A stretch of DNA of 64,000 bases from Tulasnella sp. 424 (GCA_019633425.1 WSUB01000001.1:806001-870000), one strand, 5' to 3'. Shown: positions 46,753 to 59,300, counted from the first letter of the stretch. The notes: generated by a model from the sequence alone, not told the origin. Numbers and translations are program-made.

Positions 46753-47774
46753 GGTGTCCCAGGCTGAACCGCCTTTCGGAGGAGCGAGTCAAAGTCAAAG
46801 AGATTGGAGGGGGGTTGCGAGAATGAGAAGGGGGTTGGTGGTTGCATGCAGTAGCGGTATATATAAAAAGGTTGACGGAAAGGAAAGAGAGACCCTGTGG
46901 TTTCTTTGGACAGGAGAGATCGAGAGAGATGCATCTCCGAATGGCCTTGCATGGCATTTCCGGTACGTTGGCCATAAGGGATGGGGAGGAACACCGGGGG
47001 CAAGAGACCAGAAGAACAGGGAAAGGGACCCTTCCAACAAATGGCAAATTCCCCGTTCTCCGCCGACCTCTCACCTCTCCCTTCATTTTGCCCACATTCG
47101 CCACTCGGGACATGTAGCTTCAAGATCACATAAACTAGATGAATCTTGCAGATCTCATTTCCATCTACCCCTTCTTTTTAGCCACTCGGAAAACGGGGCA
47201 AAGAGGTCAAACGGAGTCTCTCTATTTTCCGCCGGCCTTTTCCAAGGGGGAACACAATCCATGCAACGCATTTGCTACGAGGGACCGGCGGGACCGAGAC
47301 CACAACCATTCAACACGTTTTTGAAGATAGAATAAATCAAAAAGCCACCCAATGCTTTCGTTCTCACTTGCCTGGGATGTTTTTCCCGGGTCTTTGCATA
47401 AACTCGCACTTCCACGATTATTGCAATTTTAAGCGCCGAGAAAACACGAGCCCAACTTCGGCCTCTTCCCAAAATTTAGCTCCTCCGATTGACCTCCGCC
47501 GATCTCACTAGCTTATAATGATCAACACGCCAAAGTTCCAAAGAAACCCCACTGTCGCCAACCTCGCCCAAGAGCACGATTCTATGCCACTAGCGGAGAT
47601 AATAATATATAATTCGCATTTTCTTTGTTTTTGTTTTGGGGTGGATTGCATGCATTTTCATTGCACTTCCGGCGGAGGGATCGACCTAACAACTCGTAGC
47701 CGACACTCCCCATCGCTCGGACCAAGACCAAAAGACAAGTTTTCCGTCCCACCCCCTCCGTTAACACCACCATT
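46753..47774. other. Intergenic: methyltransferase promoter and SCD6 3' flank
   Basis: About 1 kb without a supported gene. A TATA-like run (GTATATATAAAAAGG on the plus strand) at about 46856-46870 lies roughly 105 bp upstream of the methyltransferase start. Frames here have no family resemblance. Confidence 0.45.
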
Positions 47775-49636
47775 TCACTGCGCAGATACCGCCGCCGCCG
47801 ATCCTCTACCACCACGGCCACTACCTCTCGGTCTCCCTCCTCGTCCTCGCCCTCCCGGTCCACCTCGTCCACTTCCACCGCGCCAATGATTCTGCCCACC
47901 ACCAATCCCAGCCTCCCCAAACGTGCTCAAATTTCGATTCCTCTCTTCCTCCCTCCTCTGACGTGCTACCGCTGCACCACCAACTCTTACTCCCGTTGAA
48001 GCTTCTTCCGTCCTAGCCTTCGAGTCAGAAGAAATGTCATCGAAGAACGATTTCTTCTTGTCGTAGAAGTGGCCAGGGGTGCCGGCTCCAGTGGACCCTG
48101 TGGCGGGAGCCCCTGCTTCGCTTGTGGACGGCGTCTCGGCCCCTCCGACTTCCGGCGATTCACCAGCCGCACTACCAGCCGCAGCGTTGGTGAATTCAGG
48201 CAAGACCAATGACGATTTGTCAAACTTGGCGTTGGCACGAGAAAAATCGAATGGCGTGTCGGGTACGACGCCGGGCCCTTTAATTGCCGGTCCGTGATGT
48301 CCTCCTCGACGCCCTCCTCGTCGACCACCTCCACCGCCGCCGCGCCTCTCAGTCGAAGGCTGCTGCTGTGGCTCAGCAGCCTGAGGTTGTTGCTCGTCCC
48401 CACTGCTCACTCTCAACTGATCCATAGCCCTCTCAACGCTCTCAACTGCTACCTCCGCCGATCGGATCGATCCATCCCGAGAAACCTGCCGTTGCGTTTG
48501 TTGTTGACGTACGTTGGCAACGTTGCGTGGTTGTTGTGGTTGTTGCTGACCATTCGCCTTTGCAGGCTCGGTTGCGGCTGCAGCTGGGACGACTGCTGCT
48601 GCTGCCGGTCCGGGGGCTGGTGCTGGTTCCGCTGGAGTTGTGCTGGTTGCCGGACCAGGTGCAGCAGGCGCTTGAGCTTGAGCAGGTGCCGCTTGCGGAG
48701 CAGGTGGAGGTTGGACGCCGCTTGAGGCCTGATTTTAGGTGAAAAGTAGCCAAGGGATTGGAAGAAACGAAGTGGTTAGTTTGGAGCTTCTTAATGTCTG
48801 TTGATCGACAATTAATATGAACGAAGCAAAAGAAGAACCGTTCGTCTTCAAGCCAGAAGGCTCGAGGCAATCAATGAAGATGATATCCCTCCTCATCATT
48901 GCCTGTACAAGCTGATTCCGTGCATGAAAGTCAAAGTGGAGAGGAGAAAGGTGACAATGCACTGCATGGTGCAAATTACGGAAAGAAGCGAAGGGGGGTG
49001 TCGAAGGCAACAAAGAGAAAAAAGGAAGCGTATAGGTTGTTGTACTCACGCCAATAATAGCTGGGTCATTATCCAACATGGCAGTCTGCATGTCCGTCGC
49101 ATGCCTTTCGACATTCAGATCCTTGACTTCCGTGGCACGGAACACAATGTAATCGTAAGGCTTCGGGTTCGGCGGAAGGTATTCATGAGCCGGTCGGCGG
49201 TGCTCGGTGCCCATCGAATACACTGAGAACATCACATGCCAGTCATACACGTATTCAAACGCCGGTAAAGGGGGGGGGTTTTCCACCAAGGTTGAGTTCA
49301 AGGCGAGGCAGAAGCGCGGAAGAAGACACAAGAGAGTGAGCAAGGCACCCTCTTTGGACAAAAGATAGAAAAGAGATATGCACCTTGCTCCAACTGGATC
49401 GTCGAATTGACATGATCGATCTGTCGAAGAATTCCTCGATACCGGATGTCAGAGGTCGAAACCAGTGAAATCAAAGACCTGTTCCATTTCGTGAAAGAAG
49501 GCCAAAGCACGGGACAAAGACCGCGATAAGATTGGTGCCGTAGAAAAAGATAGAATGGTCAACAGTTAGCAAGAATGCACGTCTGTGGTTGCGGGAGGAC
49601 CCATGGCCCGACGCACCCTAAGAAATGCTCCGCCAT
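47775..49636 (-). CDS. SCD6: LSM14/SCD6-type mRNP protein
   Basis: Four exons (49636-49617, 49478-49384, 49222-49050, 48728-47775) give 413 residues. The N-terminal LSm14 domain runs to about residue 95: MAEHFLGSLISLVSTSDIRY, RGILRQIDHVNSTIQLEQV and YSMGTEHRRPAHEYLPPN with IVFRATEVKDLNV. A Pro/Ala/Gln-rich linker follows. Then come an FDF motif (DTPFDFSRANAKFDK) and an FFD-like motif (HFYDKKKSFFDDIS). The C terminus has RGG/GRGG repeats. The order LSm14-FDF-RGG is that of Scd6/RAP55, translation repressors of stress granules and P-bodies that bind eIF4G and Dhh1/Dcp2. The first coding exon is only 20 nt. Intron 3 (48729-49049) is long for this genome. Confidence 0.93.
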
Positions 49637-50002
49637 GGTTTCAACAGTCTTTCGTTTTACCAGCCTCTTTCAAAAAATCAGACCTCCTTCGATCGAAAGT
49701 GAACAACTAGCTTCGAGCTTTCGTTGTGGCTTGGATTGACTTCTTCGTCGTCGTTGAGTCAAGAGATCGACTAACAAGGAAAAGTGGCGTTCAAAGGGCG
49801 AACTCCGTTTGCGGGGGTTTCGGTTCTGACTGACGCGTCGAAATGTTGAGGATGGGAGGACCTTTTTGTTTGTTTGACGGAGTTGACAAACGGGTGTTCG
49901 TGCAATTGCCCCTTCCCCCCGGTTTGGAGATTTCCGGCCCTTCTTGATCCACTAAACGTGCCAACCACATTTCTTGCAAAGTCCAAGCTCTCAGCACCAA
50001 AT
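49637..50002. other. Intergenic leading into the F-box array
   Basis: The left part is the SCD6 promoter. From about 49865 the sequence matches the 5' flank of the later F-box copies (TTTGTTTGTTTGACGG block, then the gene-proximal block before the ATG). Confidence 0.6.
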
Positions 50003-51637
50003 ATGGCTACTACTGCATCAGGATTCCCTCCAAAGGATGCTTCAGATGACCAGTTCCAACTCACACGTGAGCTCACGAACAAACATACCCTTGCCCCTGA
50101 AGTGTCGGTACAACTTTGATTCCTGGTTGACCGTTAGATCACCGACTATTGGGCATCCCCGAGATCCTTATCGACGTATTCTCCAACTGCAGTCCATCCA
50201 CCAACGCGGCTTTGACTCGCGTGTGTCGCACTTGGAGCGACCTAGCATCAGACCAGCTGTGGTCTTCTTTGCCTTCCCTCCTGCCTCTTCTGCGAATCCT
50301 TCTCCCACTTGTACTCGTTGATGACGCCCTGGTAAGGATCTCGCTTATTTTCATCTGGTTTCCTCATTCTCATATCTTCCCCTTCTTAGGACTTTGATCT
50401 GACAGCCAGGGCCCCGAATTGGGAACGCTTTTGGGCACTGGCGAGCAGAGTCCGAAAACTCGAGCACGATGATGGTCCAAGCGGAGGCACCACCGAACTA
50501 CCGACAGAACCGAGCGGGCGCATTTCACCAAACGTGATCCCGTTCCTCCTTCTCCGTCAATCATGGACCAGCAAGCAATTCCTGCTTCCCAACCTGCAGA
50601 CTCTCAAGTGGTCGATCTGGTGGGAAGATTCATTCCTTCAACTCTCTCATTTTCTATCTCCAACTCTGCGGAACTTGATCCTCTATATCGAGGAACCCGT
50701 GCCGGTCGATCATGCCACTCGAAATCTGGAACGTCTGGCCCTCCTCCCTTCCATGAACCTCGAGAGACTGAACATTGGTACCCATTACCGAATAGAAGAC
50801 TTGGATGAACAAGTGGCTCTGGTAGTGGCTTCATTCGTGAAGTCCCAACCCACTCTCTCGATCCTGGATCTCTCCAAGCTGTGGAGCCGAGGCGAAGTCG
50901 TCCGTGGCTTCGTTCAACATGAGGGTCTCCAGTGCCTGGAGTTAAACTTGTGCCCCGGTACGCCGTTAGAACTTCGGTCCTTATTGGACCTGCTTGCCCG
51001 TCAATGCCCTCGCATAAGCACCTTTACCTTCGAGCTGTACTCTACCTTTCCGGAGCTCACACCTCGCCACGCAGTTGAACCCCTGCTATCTTGTCGGTTA
51101 CTTCGGCGACTGGAGATTTTTCACCGCGGGGGGCTATCTGTGAGCAGTAACGATATCAAAAACATGGCGCAAGCATGGAGAAATATGGAGGTGTTAAATT
51201 TATGTGCTTGTGCGACCAATACCATTCGACTAGGCACCCCCCTAGCCCTCCTCCTGGATTTCGCAGAGGAATTCAGCCCCCGGCTCCGACGGCTCGCGCT
51301 CCACTTTCTATGCGACGGGGAGCTACCCACACCGGATGTTGTCCGGGTCCCATTTCCAAAGCTGGAAGTCCTCGGTGTCGGAGCGGCAACAGCTGCCTCC
51401 ACAGCTCGGGCTATAGCGATCGGGGAGTTTCTAGCCAGCGTCGTCTCGGAGGGGACGAGGCTCGCTTACATGCCTGATAATTGGGTGGGCAATGACGCCT
51501 TTGACACGACAAACTGGAAACGCTCGTCGCGGGCAGGCCATTGGGTCGAGGTTGCAGCCATACTAGGGAGTGCGCAACGACTCCAGAAGGTCGCATCGGA
51601 GAAAGCCCTCAGAGCAAAAGAATTCCAGAGGTTCTAA
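50003..51637 (+). CDS. F-box/LRR-like protein, array copy 1
   Basis: Three exons (50003-50066, 50138-50331, 50390-51637) give 501 residues. A short variable leader (MATTASGFPPKDASDD) is followed by an F-box-like helix set (IPEILIDVFSNCSPSTNAAL, TRVCRTWSDLASDQLWSSLP), which should bind Skp1. The long third exon encodes an LRR-like body with motifs RISPNVIPFLLLRQSWTSK, PFLLLxQSWTS and repeated LxxLxL strands. The last part (ASEKALRAKEFQRF) is helical. Both introns are GT-AG, phase 1 then phase 0. No lesion was found. The likely role is substrate choice for an SCF ubiquitin ligase; the target is unknown. It is the reference copy used below for comparing the array. Confidence 0.82.
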
Positions 51638-52283
51638 TGTTTATTAAGGTCATATGGTTGTTGGAGTGGGTACCTCGTCGGATGACCTGCAGGCGGGCCA
51701 GGAATGTCATTAGAGGGGTATGGCTTCGTACTATTTCATAATCTGTTCTCTACGTGTTCTACTTAAATAATACAAGCGTGGAGGAGGCCCGGCCCGGACG
51801 AAAGCCGCCCTGCATCTAGCCCGGTGACAACCAAATGTCCATTACGACCCTATTTGCCAAAATCACTCAGGATAGGAATAAGCGAGCCGAACGATCAACC
51901 TTCTCCGGAGGAATTTACCTTGTGAATTAACACCCTAGATCCTAGACTCAATTGCAATCTCCGGACCACATCACCGTCCCAACCGTCCTTTGACTGCGAC
52001 GGGCCCGCCGCTGACTTATTCTTGGCTTGAAAGCACCCTCCGGGCAGCATTCGACGATGAGATTCATATGCAGCGATAGAAATCTGGTTTGCGCGATTTT
52101 TGATAAATATTCGCAGCATCCGAATCCTCGCAATGATAGGATGAGTGATCTTTGTTTGTTTGACGGAGCTGACAAACGGGTGTTCGCGAAGTTGCTCTTC
52201 CCGGTTTGGAGTCTTCCGGCCCTCCTTGATCCACCAAACGCGCCATTGCATCTCTTACCGATTCCAAGCTCTCAGGACCAAAT
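51638..52283. other. Spacer between F-box copies 1 and 2
   Basis: This is the 3' flank of copy 1 and the promoter of copy 2. The sequence is largely shared with the spacer 54074-54706, showing that whole units were duplicated. No separate gene is seen. Confidence 0.6.
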
Positions 52284-54073
52284 ATGGCTACTACTGCATC
52301 AGGAATCCCTCCAAAGGGTGCTTCAGATGACCAGTTCCAACTCACACGTGAGCCCACGAACAAACATTATCTTGCCCTTACGTGTCGGTACGAGTTTGAT
52401 TCCTGGTTGACCGTTAGATCACCGGCTATTGGGCATCCCCGAGATCCTTATCAACGTATTCTCCAACTGCAGTCCATCCACCAACGCGGCTTTGACTCGC
52501 GTGTGTCGCACTTGGAGCGACCTAGCATCAGATNNNNNNNNNNNNNNNNNNNNNNNNNNNNNNNNNNNNNNNNNNNNNNNNNNNNNNNNNNNNNNNNNNN
52601 NNNNNNNNNNNNNNNNNNNNNNNNNNNNNNNNGTATTCTCCAACTGCAGTCCATCCACCAACGCGGCTTTGACTCGCGTGTGTCGCACTTGGAGCGACCT
52701 AGCATCAGATCAGCTGTGGTCTTCTTTGCCTTCCCTCCTGCCTCTTCTGCGCATCCTTCTCCCACTTGTACTCGTTGATGACGCCCTAGTAAGGATCGCG
52801 CTTATTTTCGTCTTGTTTCCTTATTCTCATATCTTCTCCTTCTTAGGACTTTGATCTGAAAGCAGGCGCCCCGAAATGGGAACGCTTTTGGGCACTGGCG
52901 AGCAGAGTTCAAGAACTCGAGCACGATGATGGTCAAACAGGAGAGACCACCGAATCGCCGACACAACTGAGCGGGCGCATTTCACCAAACGTGATCCCGT
53001 TCCTCCTGCTCCCCCAATCATGGACCAGCAGACGGTTCCTGCTTCCCAAGCTGGAAACTCTCGGGTGGTTGGTGTGCTGGGAAGCTTCGTTCCTTCAATT
53101 CTGTCATTTTTTATCACCAGCGCTACGGAACTTGGTCATCAATATCGACGACTCCGTCGGCCTCGCCACTCGAAATCTAGAATGTCTGACCTCCCTCCCT
53201 TCCATGAACATCAAGAGGTTGAGAGTTGGTACCAGCTACCCAGCGAGCGACTGGGATGAGCCAGTGGCTTTGGTGGTGGCTTCATTCGTGAAATCCCAGC
53301 CCACTCTCTCGATCCTGGATCTCCCCGACCTGTGGATCCGAGCCGAAGTCGCGCGCGGCTTAATTCAACATGAGGGTCTCCAGTGCCTGGCTTTAGGCTT
53401 GTCCTGCGATACGCCGTTAGAACTTCGGTCGTTCCTGGATCTGCTTGCGTGTCAATGCCCTCGCATAAGCGCTTTCACCATCAGGCTGCCCCTTACCTTC
53501 CCGGAGCTCACGCCTCGCCACGCAATTGAGCCCCTGCTATCCTGTCGATTACTTCGGCGACTGGAGATTTTTCACGACGGGGGGCTATGCGTGAGCAGTG
53601 ACGATATCAAAAACATGGCGCAAGCATGGAGGAATATGGAGGTGTTAAATCTGTGTGCTTGTGCGACCAGCGCCAATCGATTAGGCACCCCTCTAGCCCT
53701 CCTACTGGACTTCGCAGAGGAATTCAGCCCCAGGCTTCGAGGGCTCGCGCTCCACTTTCTATGCGACGGGGAACTACCCACACCGGATGTCGTCTCGACT
53801 TCATTTCCAAAGCTGGAAGTCCTCGGTGTCGGAGCGGCCAAAGCGGCCTCCTCGGCTCGGGCTATAACGATCGGGGAGTTTCTGGCCAGCGTCTGCTCGG
53901 AGGAGACGAGGCTAGCTTACACGATTGATTGTTTCGTGGACTATGACGCCTTTGACACAATAAACTGGAAAGGCTATCCGAGGGCAAGCCATTGGGTCGA
54001 GGTTGCAGCCATGCTAGAGAGTACGCAGCGACTCCGGAAGGCCGCATCGGAGAAAGCTCTCAGAGCAAAGTGA
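52284..54073 (+). CDS. F-box/LRR-like protein, array copy 2 (interrupted by an assembly gap)
   Basis: Exons are 52284-52347, 52418-52788 (containing 99 Ns) and 52847-54073. Exon 2 as given is 371 nt, against 194 nt in copies 1, 3 and 5. Removing the gap plus one copy of the flanking 78-bp repeat (177 nt in all) gives exactly 194 nt and an open frame of 494 residues. The product is close to copy 1 across the F-box (IPEILINVFSNCSPSTNAAL) and body (RISPNVIPFLLLPQSWTSR). The C terminus stops nine bases or so earlier than in copy 1, after SEKALRAK, owing to a small deletion. The gene is probably intact and encodes a putative SCF substrate receptor with unknown target. Confidence 0.75.
52534..52632. 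other. Assembly gap (99 Ns) flanked by identical 78-bp sequence
   Basis: Bases 52456-52533 and 52633-52710 are identical, and the gap sits exactly between them. This is the pattern of two contig ends that overlap but were not merged. Confidence 0.9.
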
Positions 54074-54706
54074 TTCTAATGTTTATCAAAGTCATACTAG
54101 CTGGGTTGTTAGAGTAGGTACCTCGTTGGATGACCTGTAGGTGGGCCAGGAATGTCATTAGAGGAGTACGGCTTCGCACTATCTCATGGTCTATTCTCTA
54201 CGTGTTTTACTTAAATATTACAAGCGCGGAGGGGCCCCAGCCCGGACGAAAGCCGCCCTGCATCTAGCCCGGTGACAACCAAATGTCCATTGCGACCCTA
54301 TTTGTCAAATCACTCAGGATAGTAATAAGCGAGCCGAACGATCAACCTTCTCCGGAAGAATTTACCTTCTGAATTGACATCCTAGATCCCAGACTCGATT
54401 GCAATCGCTGTACTATATCACCGTACTAACCGTCCTTTGACTGCGACAGGCACCCGCCGCTGACTTATTCCTGGCTTGAAAGCACAATGAGATTGATATG
54501 CATCGATAGAAATCCGGTCTTGTGCAACCTTTTATAAATATTCGCAGCATCCGCATAAACCCTGAGGAGGATCTTTGTTTGTTTGACGGAGTTGACAGAC
54601 GGGTGTTCGCGAAGTTGCCCTTCCCCGGTTTGGAGACTCCCGGCCCTCCTTGATCCACCAACGCGCCATTGCATCTCTTGCTCATTCCAATCTCTCAAGA
54701 GCAAAG
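54074..54706. other. Spacer between F-box copies 2 and 3
   Basis: It is similar in sequence to 51638-52283 with small deletions. It holds the 3' flank of copy 2 and the 5' flank of copy 3, with no separate gene. Confidence 0.6.
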
Positions 54707-56344
54707 ATGCTTGCCACTGCATTAGGAATCCCCTCAAAAGATGCTTCAGATGATGAGTCCCAACATATACGTGAGCCCACGAGCCAACTTCCTCTTGCCC
54801 CTGAAGTGCCGGTGCGAGGTTGATTCCGGGTTGCACCGTTAGATAATCAAGTATTGGACATCCCCGAAATACTTGGTAGTATATTCGCCAATTGCAACCG
54901 ATCCACAAATGCAGCATTGACTCACGTCTGTCGCACTTGGAGCGACCGAGCATCCGAGCAACTGTGGTATTCCTTGCCCTCCCTCCTGCCTCTTCTGCGA
55001 ATCCTTCTCCCGCTTGTAATTGTTGATGACGCCCTAGTAATGACTGTGCTTATCTTCACATCGTTTCCTTATCCTTATCGCCTGTCCCGCCTTACGACTT
55101 CGATCTAACAGCAAGGCCCCCGAATTGGGAACGCTTTTGGGCACTGGGAAGCAGGGTCCGAAAACTCGAGCACAACGATGGTCAAAGAGGTGTCACCACC
55201 GAATCACCGACACAACTGAGTGGGCGCATTTCACCAAATGTGATCCCATTCCTCCTTCTCCACCAATCATGGACCAGCAAGCGGTTCCTACTTCCCAAAC
55301 TGGAGACTCTCGAGTGGTCGGTGTACTGGGAAGCTTCAGTTCTTCAACTCTCCCATTTTATATCTCCAGCACTTCGAGACTTAATCATCCATATCTACGA
55401 CTCCGTGCCGGTTGATCTAGCCTCTCGAAACCTAGAACGTATTGCCTCACTCCCTTCCATGAATATCAAGAAACTGACCATCGGTACCGACTATCCATCT
55501 CAGGCCGCGGACTTCCAAGTGGCTTCGGTGGTGGCTTCATTTCTGAAGTCCCAGCCCACTCTCGATCCTGGATGCCCTCCGCCTTTGGAGGCGAGGCAAA
55601 ATGGTGCGCGGCCTAATCCAACACGAGGGCCTCCAGTCTCTGGAGCTCCAATTGTGTCTCGATACGCCGTTCGAACTTCTGTCCGTACTGGATCTCCTTG
55701 CCGATCAATGCCCTCACATACTAAGCAGGCTGATCTTCATCCTGACCGCTGGCCACTTGGAGTTCGCACCTTTCTCCTCTATCAAACCCTTGCTATCTTG
55801 TAGTTTGCTTCAGCAACTGCAGATTTTCCACCCTGGAGGACTATACGTGGACAGTGACGATATAAAAACAATGGCCCAAGCGTGGAGGAATATGGAGGTG
55901 TTAAATCTATGCGGCTGTGCGACCAACGCCACACCAGTCGGCACTCCCTTGGCACTCCTACTGGACTTCGCAGAGGAGTTCAGCCCCCGGCTTCGACAGC
56001 TTGCACTAAACTTTTTATGCGACGGGGAGCTGCCAAAAGCGGATGTCGTCTGGACTTCCTTTCCCAAGCCGGAAGTCCTCGGCGTCGGGACATCCAGACT
56101 TTCCTCCACGGCTCAGGCGATAGCGGTCGGGGAATTTCTGGCCAGCGTCTGCTCGGAAGGGACTCAGTTAGCCCATGTCACTGAAAACTTGTGGCACCCT
56201 AACGCATTTGACACAATAAATTGGAAGAGCTCGCCAAAGGCAAGTCATTGGCCTGAGATTGCAGCCGTACTGGAGAGTGGGCAGCGACTTCAGAAAGTCG
56301 CATCGGCGAAAGCTCTCAAAGCCAAGGAATTCCAGAAGTCCTAG
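54707..56344 (+). pseudogene. F-box/LRR-like protein, array copy 3, broken
   Basis: The layout matches copy 1: exon 1 54707-54770, exon 2 54843-55036, body from 55096. Two lesions are visible. First, the second intron has lost its acceptor: where copies 1 and 2 read CTTCTTAGGACTTTGA, this copy reads GCCTTACGACTTCGA (near 55091-55101). The next AG (55111) puts the body in the wrong frame. Second, near 55560-55570 a CTCTCTCGATCC in copy 1 is CTCTCGATCC here, a 2-bp loss that shifts the frame; the rest of the body (55601-56344) continues in another frame. F-box (VLDIPEILGSIFANCNRSTN) and body motifs remain recognisable, so decay is recent. An unusual splice form that rescues it is possible but needs two coincidences. 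Confidence 0.8.
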
Positions 56345-57046
56345 AAGTTCATGGACGTTGTAGCCGGGTTGCTAGAGTGACCACTTCATTAGCTATGGAT
56401 GTACTGAATGCAGGCCACATGTTTCTAATTTGTATAATGCATTTGTGAAGGTGTTCGGGTCGGGCGAAAGTTGACTCGCATCCAGCCAGGTAGACAAGCA
56501 AATGTCCGTAACGACTATGTTCAACGACAAAATCGCTCAGAACAAGGATAAGTAGTGAACGACCAACCTTCTTTAGAAGAATTTCGCCCCCTGATGGAAT
56601 CCTAGATCCTAGACTTAATTAAATCACCCATGCAGCCTTACCATAGCTGATTGCTTGCACCCCACCGCTGACCGAACCTCGGCTCGAAAGTACCCTTCGG
56701 GCAGCATACGCAGCAATAGGAATCCGGTCGTGTGCGATTTGATAAATATTCGCAGCATCCGCATCCTAGCAATGATAGGACGAGTCCTAGTACTCCAAGC
56801 CCTGAAGAGGACCTTTGTTTGTTCGACGGGGTTGACAAACGGGTGTTTGTGAGTGCACCCCGCCCAGTTTGGAGATTTCAGGCCCTTTCGACCGCGAACG
56901 CGTCATCGCATCTCTTAGGGACGCTCGGATCTCAAAAGCAACGATCAAAGTTATTGTGTCAGAAGCCAACTTGATGGATCCATCAGAGGACAAGTCCAAC
57001 TTGACATGTAAGCCTAGCTTCCATCTTGTCCTAAAATCTCAGTGCG
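56345..57046. other. Spacer between copies 3 and 4 with a vestigial first exon
   Basis: A sequence like exon 1 of the other copies remains (ATG at 56974, donor GTAAGC at 57008), but the matching acceptor is gone, so it is probably no longer coding. The 5' landmark block is at about 56814. Confidence 0.6.
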
Positions 57047-58571
57047 ATGTTAATTCTCCTATCCTTGGATCACCGAGCATTAGACATCCCAGAAATACTT
57101 TCCAACATATCTGCCAAGTGCAGCTTATCCACAAATGCGACATTGACCCGCGTCTGCCGTACCTGGGGCGACCTAGCGTCGGACCAGGTTTGGTCTTCTT
57201 TGCCCTCCCTCCTGCCTCTTCTTCGAATTCTTCTCCCACTTGTAATGGTTGATGGTGCTCTGGTAAGGGCTGTGCTCGTCGATCGATTGTTTCTATTCTC
57301 ACCACGCGTGTTCTCTCTAGGACTTTGACCGAAAAGCAAGAACTCCGAATTGGGATCGCTTTTGGGCACTGGCAACTAGAGTTCGGAGTCTCAAGCACAA
57401 TGACGCTCAAACGGGAGACACCACCGAACCATCGACGCAACTGACTGGGCGCATTTCGCCAAATGTGATCCCGTTCCTCCTTCTCCATCAATCGTGGACC
57501 AGCGGGCGGTTCCTTCTTCCCAAGTTGGAGACCCTCAAGTGGTTGGCAAAATGGGAGCATTCATTGCTTCAGCTCTGTCATTTTCTGTCGCCATCGCTTC
57601 AGAGCTTGGAAATCCGCTTTGCCGAGTCCGTGCCGGCCGATCTAGCCACTCGAAATCTGGAGTGTCTAGCCTCCCTTCCTTCCATGAATGTAAAGACACT
57701 CCGCATTTGCACCACCTACACGGAGGGTGACTCGGATGTACAAGTGGCCACGGCAGTGGCTTCATTCGTGAAGTCCCAGCCTGCTATCGTGTTCCTAGAT
57801 GTCTCAGACATCTGGAGCCGGGGTGAAGTCGTGAGGAGCTTGATTCAGCATGCGAATATCCTATCCTTGGAGTTACTCCTATGCTTAGAGACGCTGGAGG
57901 AACTCCGGTCCCTGCTGAAACTACTCGCCCGTCAATGCCCTCGCATATGCAAACTTATCTACACCGTCCCCTCTACCCTCCCGCCGCTTACACCTCGCCA
58001 CGCCATCGAACCCCTGCTATCCTGCAGCCTACTCATGCAACTCCAGATTTTCCATGATGGGATATCTCTCGGCAGCAAGGATATAAAAAACATGGCACAG
58101 GCATGGAGGAGAATGGAGGTTTTGAATCTTTGTGCCGGTTCCAGTACGATCAGCATCTTCCACTCGAGTACCCCCTTGGCCCTCCTCCTGGATTTCGCAG
58201 AGGAATTCAGTCCACGCCTTCGACGTCTTGCATTAAACTTTTCATGCCACGAGGAGTTGCCCACAGCAGATGTCGTCTGGACTTCCTTTCCGCGGCTGGA
58301 AGTCCTCGGAGTAGGAATATCCACAGTTAGCTCCACTGCTCGGGCTATAGTAATCGGGGAATTTCTGGCCAGCATCTGCTCGGAGCGGACGAAGCTGGCC
58401 TATATCCCTGAGAAGTCGTGGCGCTCTAACCCCTTTGAAACGATGAGCTGGAAGAGCTCGCCAAATGCAAGCCATTGGGCCGAGGTTGCAGCGGTACTGG
58501 AGAGTGGGCAGCGACTTCAGATGGCTGCATTGACGAAAGCTCTTAGAGTCAAGGAGTCTCAGAAAGCTTAA
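57047..58571 (+). CDS. F-box/LRR-like protein, array copy 4, start in former intron
   Basis: Two exons (57047-57262, 57321-58571) give 488 residues. The F-box part is LDHRALDIPEILSNISAKCS and TRVCRTWGDLASDQVWSSLP; the body has RISPNVIPFLLLHQSWTSGR and LRR-like strands, ending KESQKA. In the other copies this region is reached by splicing from a 46-64-nt first exon. Here the acceptor (TTAG in copy 1) reads TTGG, and an ATG at 57047, inside the ancestral intron, opens a frame straight into the F-box (MLILLSLDHRALDIPE). The frame is otherwise intact for more than 480 codons, which suggests it is still under selection or was altered recently. The target is unknown. Confidence 0.75.
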
Positions 58572-59300
58572 AGGTCCATGCACGTTGTAGCTGGGCTGTT
58601 GGAGTGACCACACGGTTAGATGACCTGGCGGTGGGCGAGACGAACGGCAAACCGTGGCTAGGAATGCCATTAGGGCAGTACAGCTTCTTACTATTTCATA
58701 ATCTCCTCTCGGCGTGTTTCTACCTTGAATAATATATCTGTGAAGGTGTTTGGCTCGGACGAAAGTCGCTTTATATCCAGCCAGGTCCACAAGCAAATAT
58801 CTATTGCGACTCTATTCGTCAAAATCACTCAGGATAGTGCTAAACTAGTGGACAACTAGCTTTCTTTTTTAATGAAATCCTAGATCCCAGACTTAATTAA
58901 AACCACCCATACCACATGAGTTAACTGGCCTTTGATTGCTATGACCCCACCGCTTACTGATTCTAGACTTAAAGGCGACAGTCGACGATGAAAGTCTCAT
59001 GTAGAGCTAGATATCCGGTGTTTGAGCAAAACTTATGATAAATATTCGCTGCATTCTGGCAACCTGAGTGATAGGACCCCACCACTCCAATTGCCCTGGA
59101 AAGCCATGGAATCAGCGTACAGCTCAAATGTTGATGGCTGAGGTGCTTTGTTTGTTTAGCCAAGCCGACAAAGTGGTCGTGATAACGACGCCTCGCGGTG
59201 TGGGTGCGATACTACAAGCATCGTCAACGCATACGCGTCATCCCCATCTATTCCTTGACCTCTACTTCATCCTTGTCCCAGGTCGGAAGTTGCATTAATC
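58572..59300. other. Spacer between F-box copies 4 and 5
   Basis: It contains the diverged 3' flank of copy 4 and a partly conserved 5' landmark near 59147. No separate gene was seen. Confidence 0.55.

Noticed and set aside
47582..47920. Frame antisense or overlapping to the SCD6 3' end
   Set aside because: It is created by the GC-rich RGG-coding repeats read in another frame.
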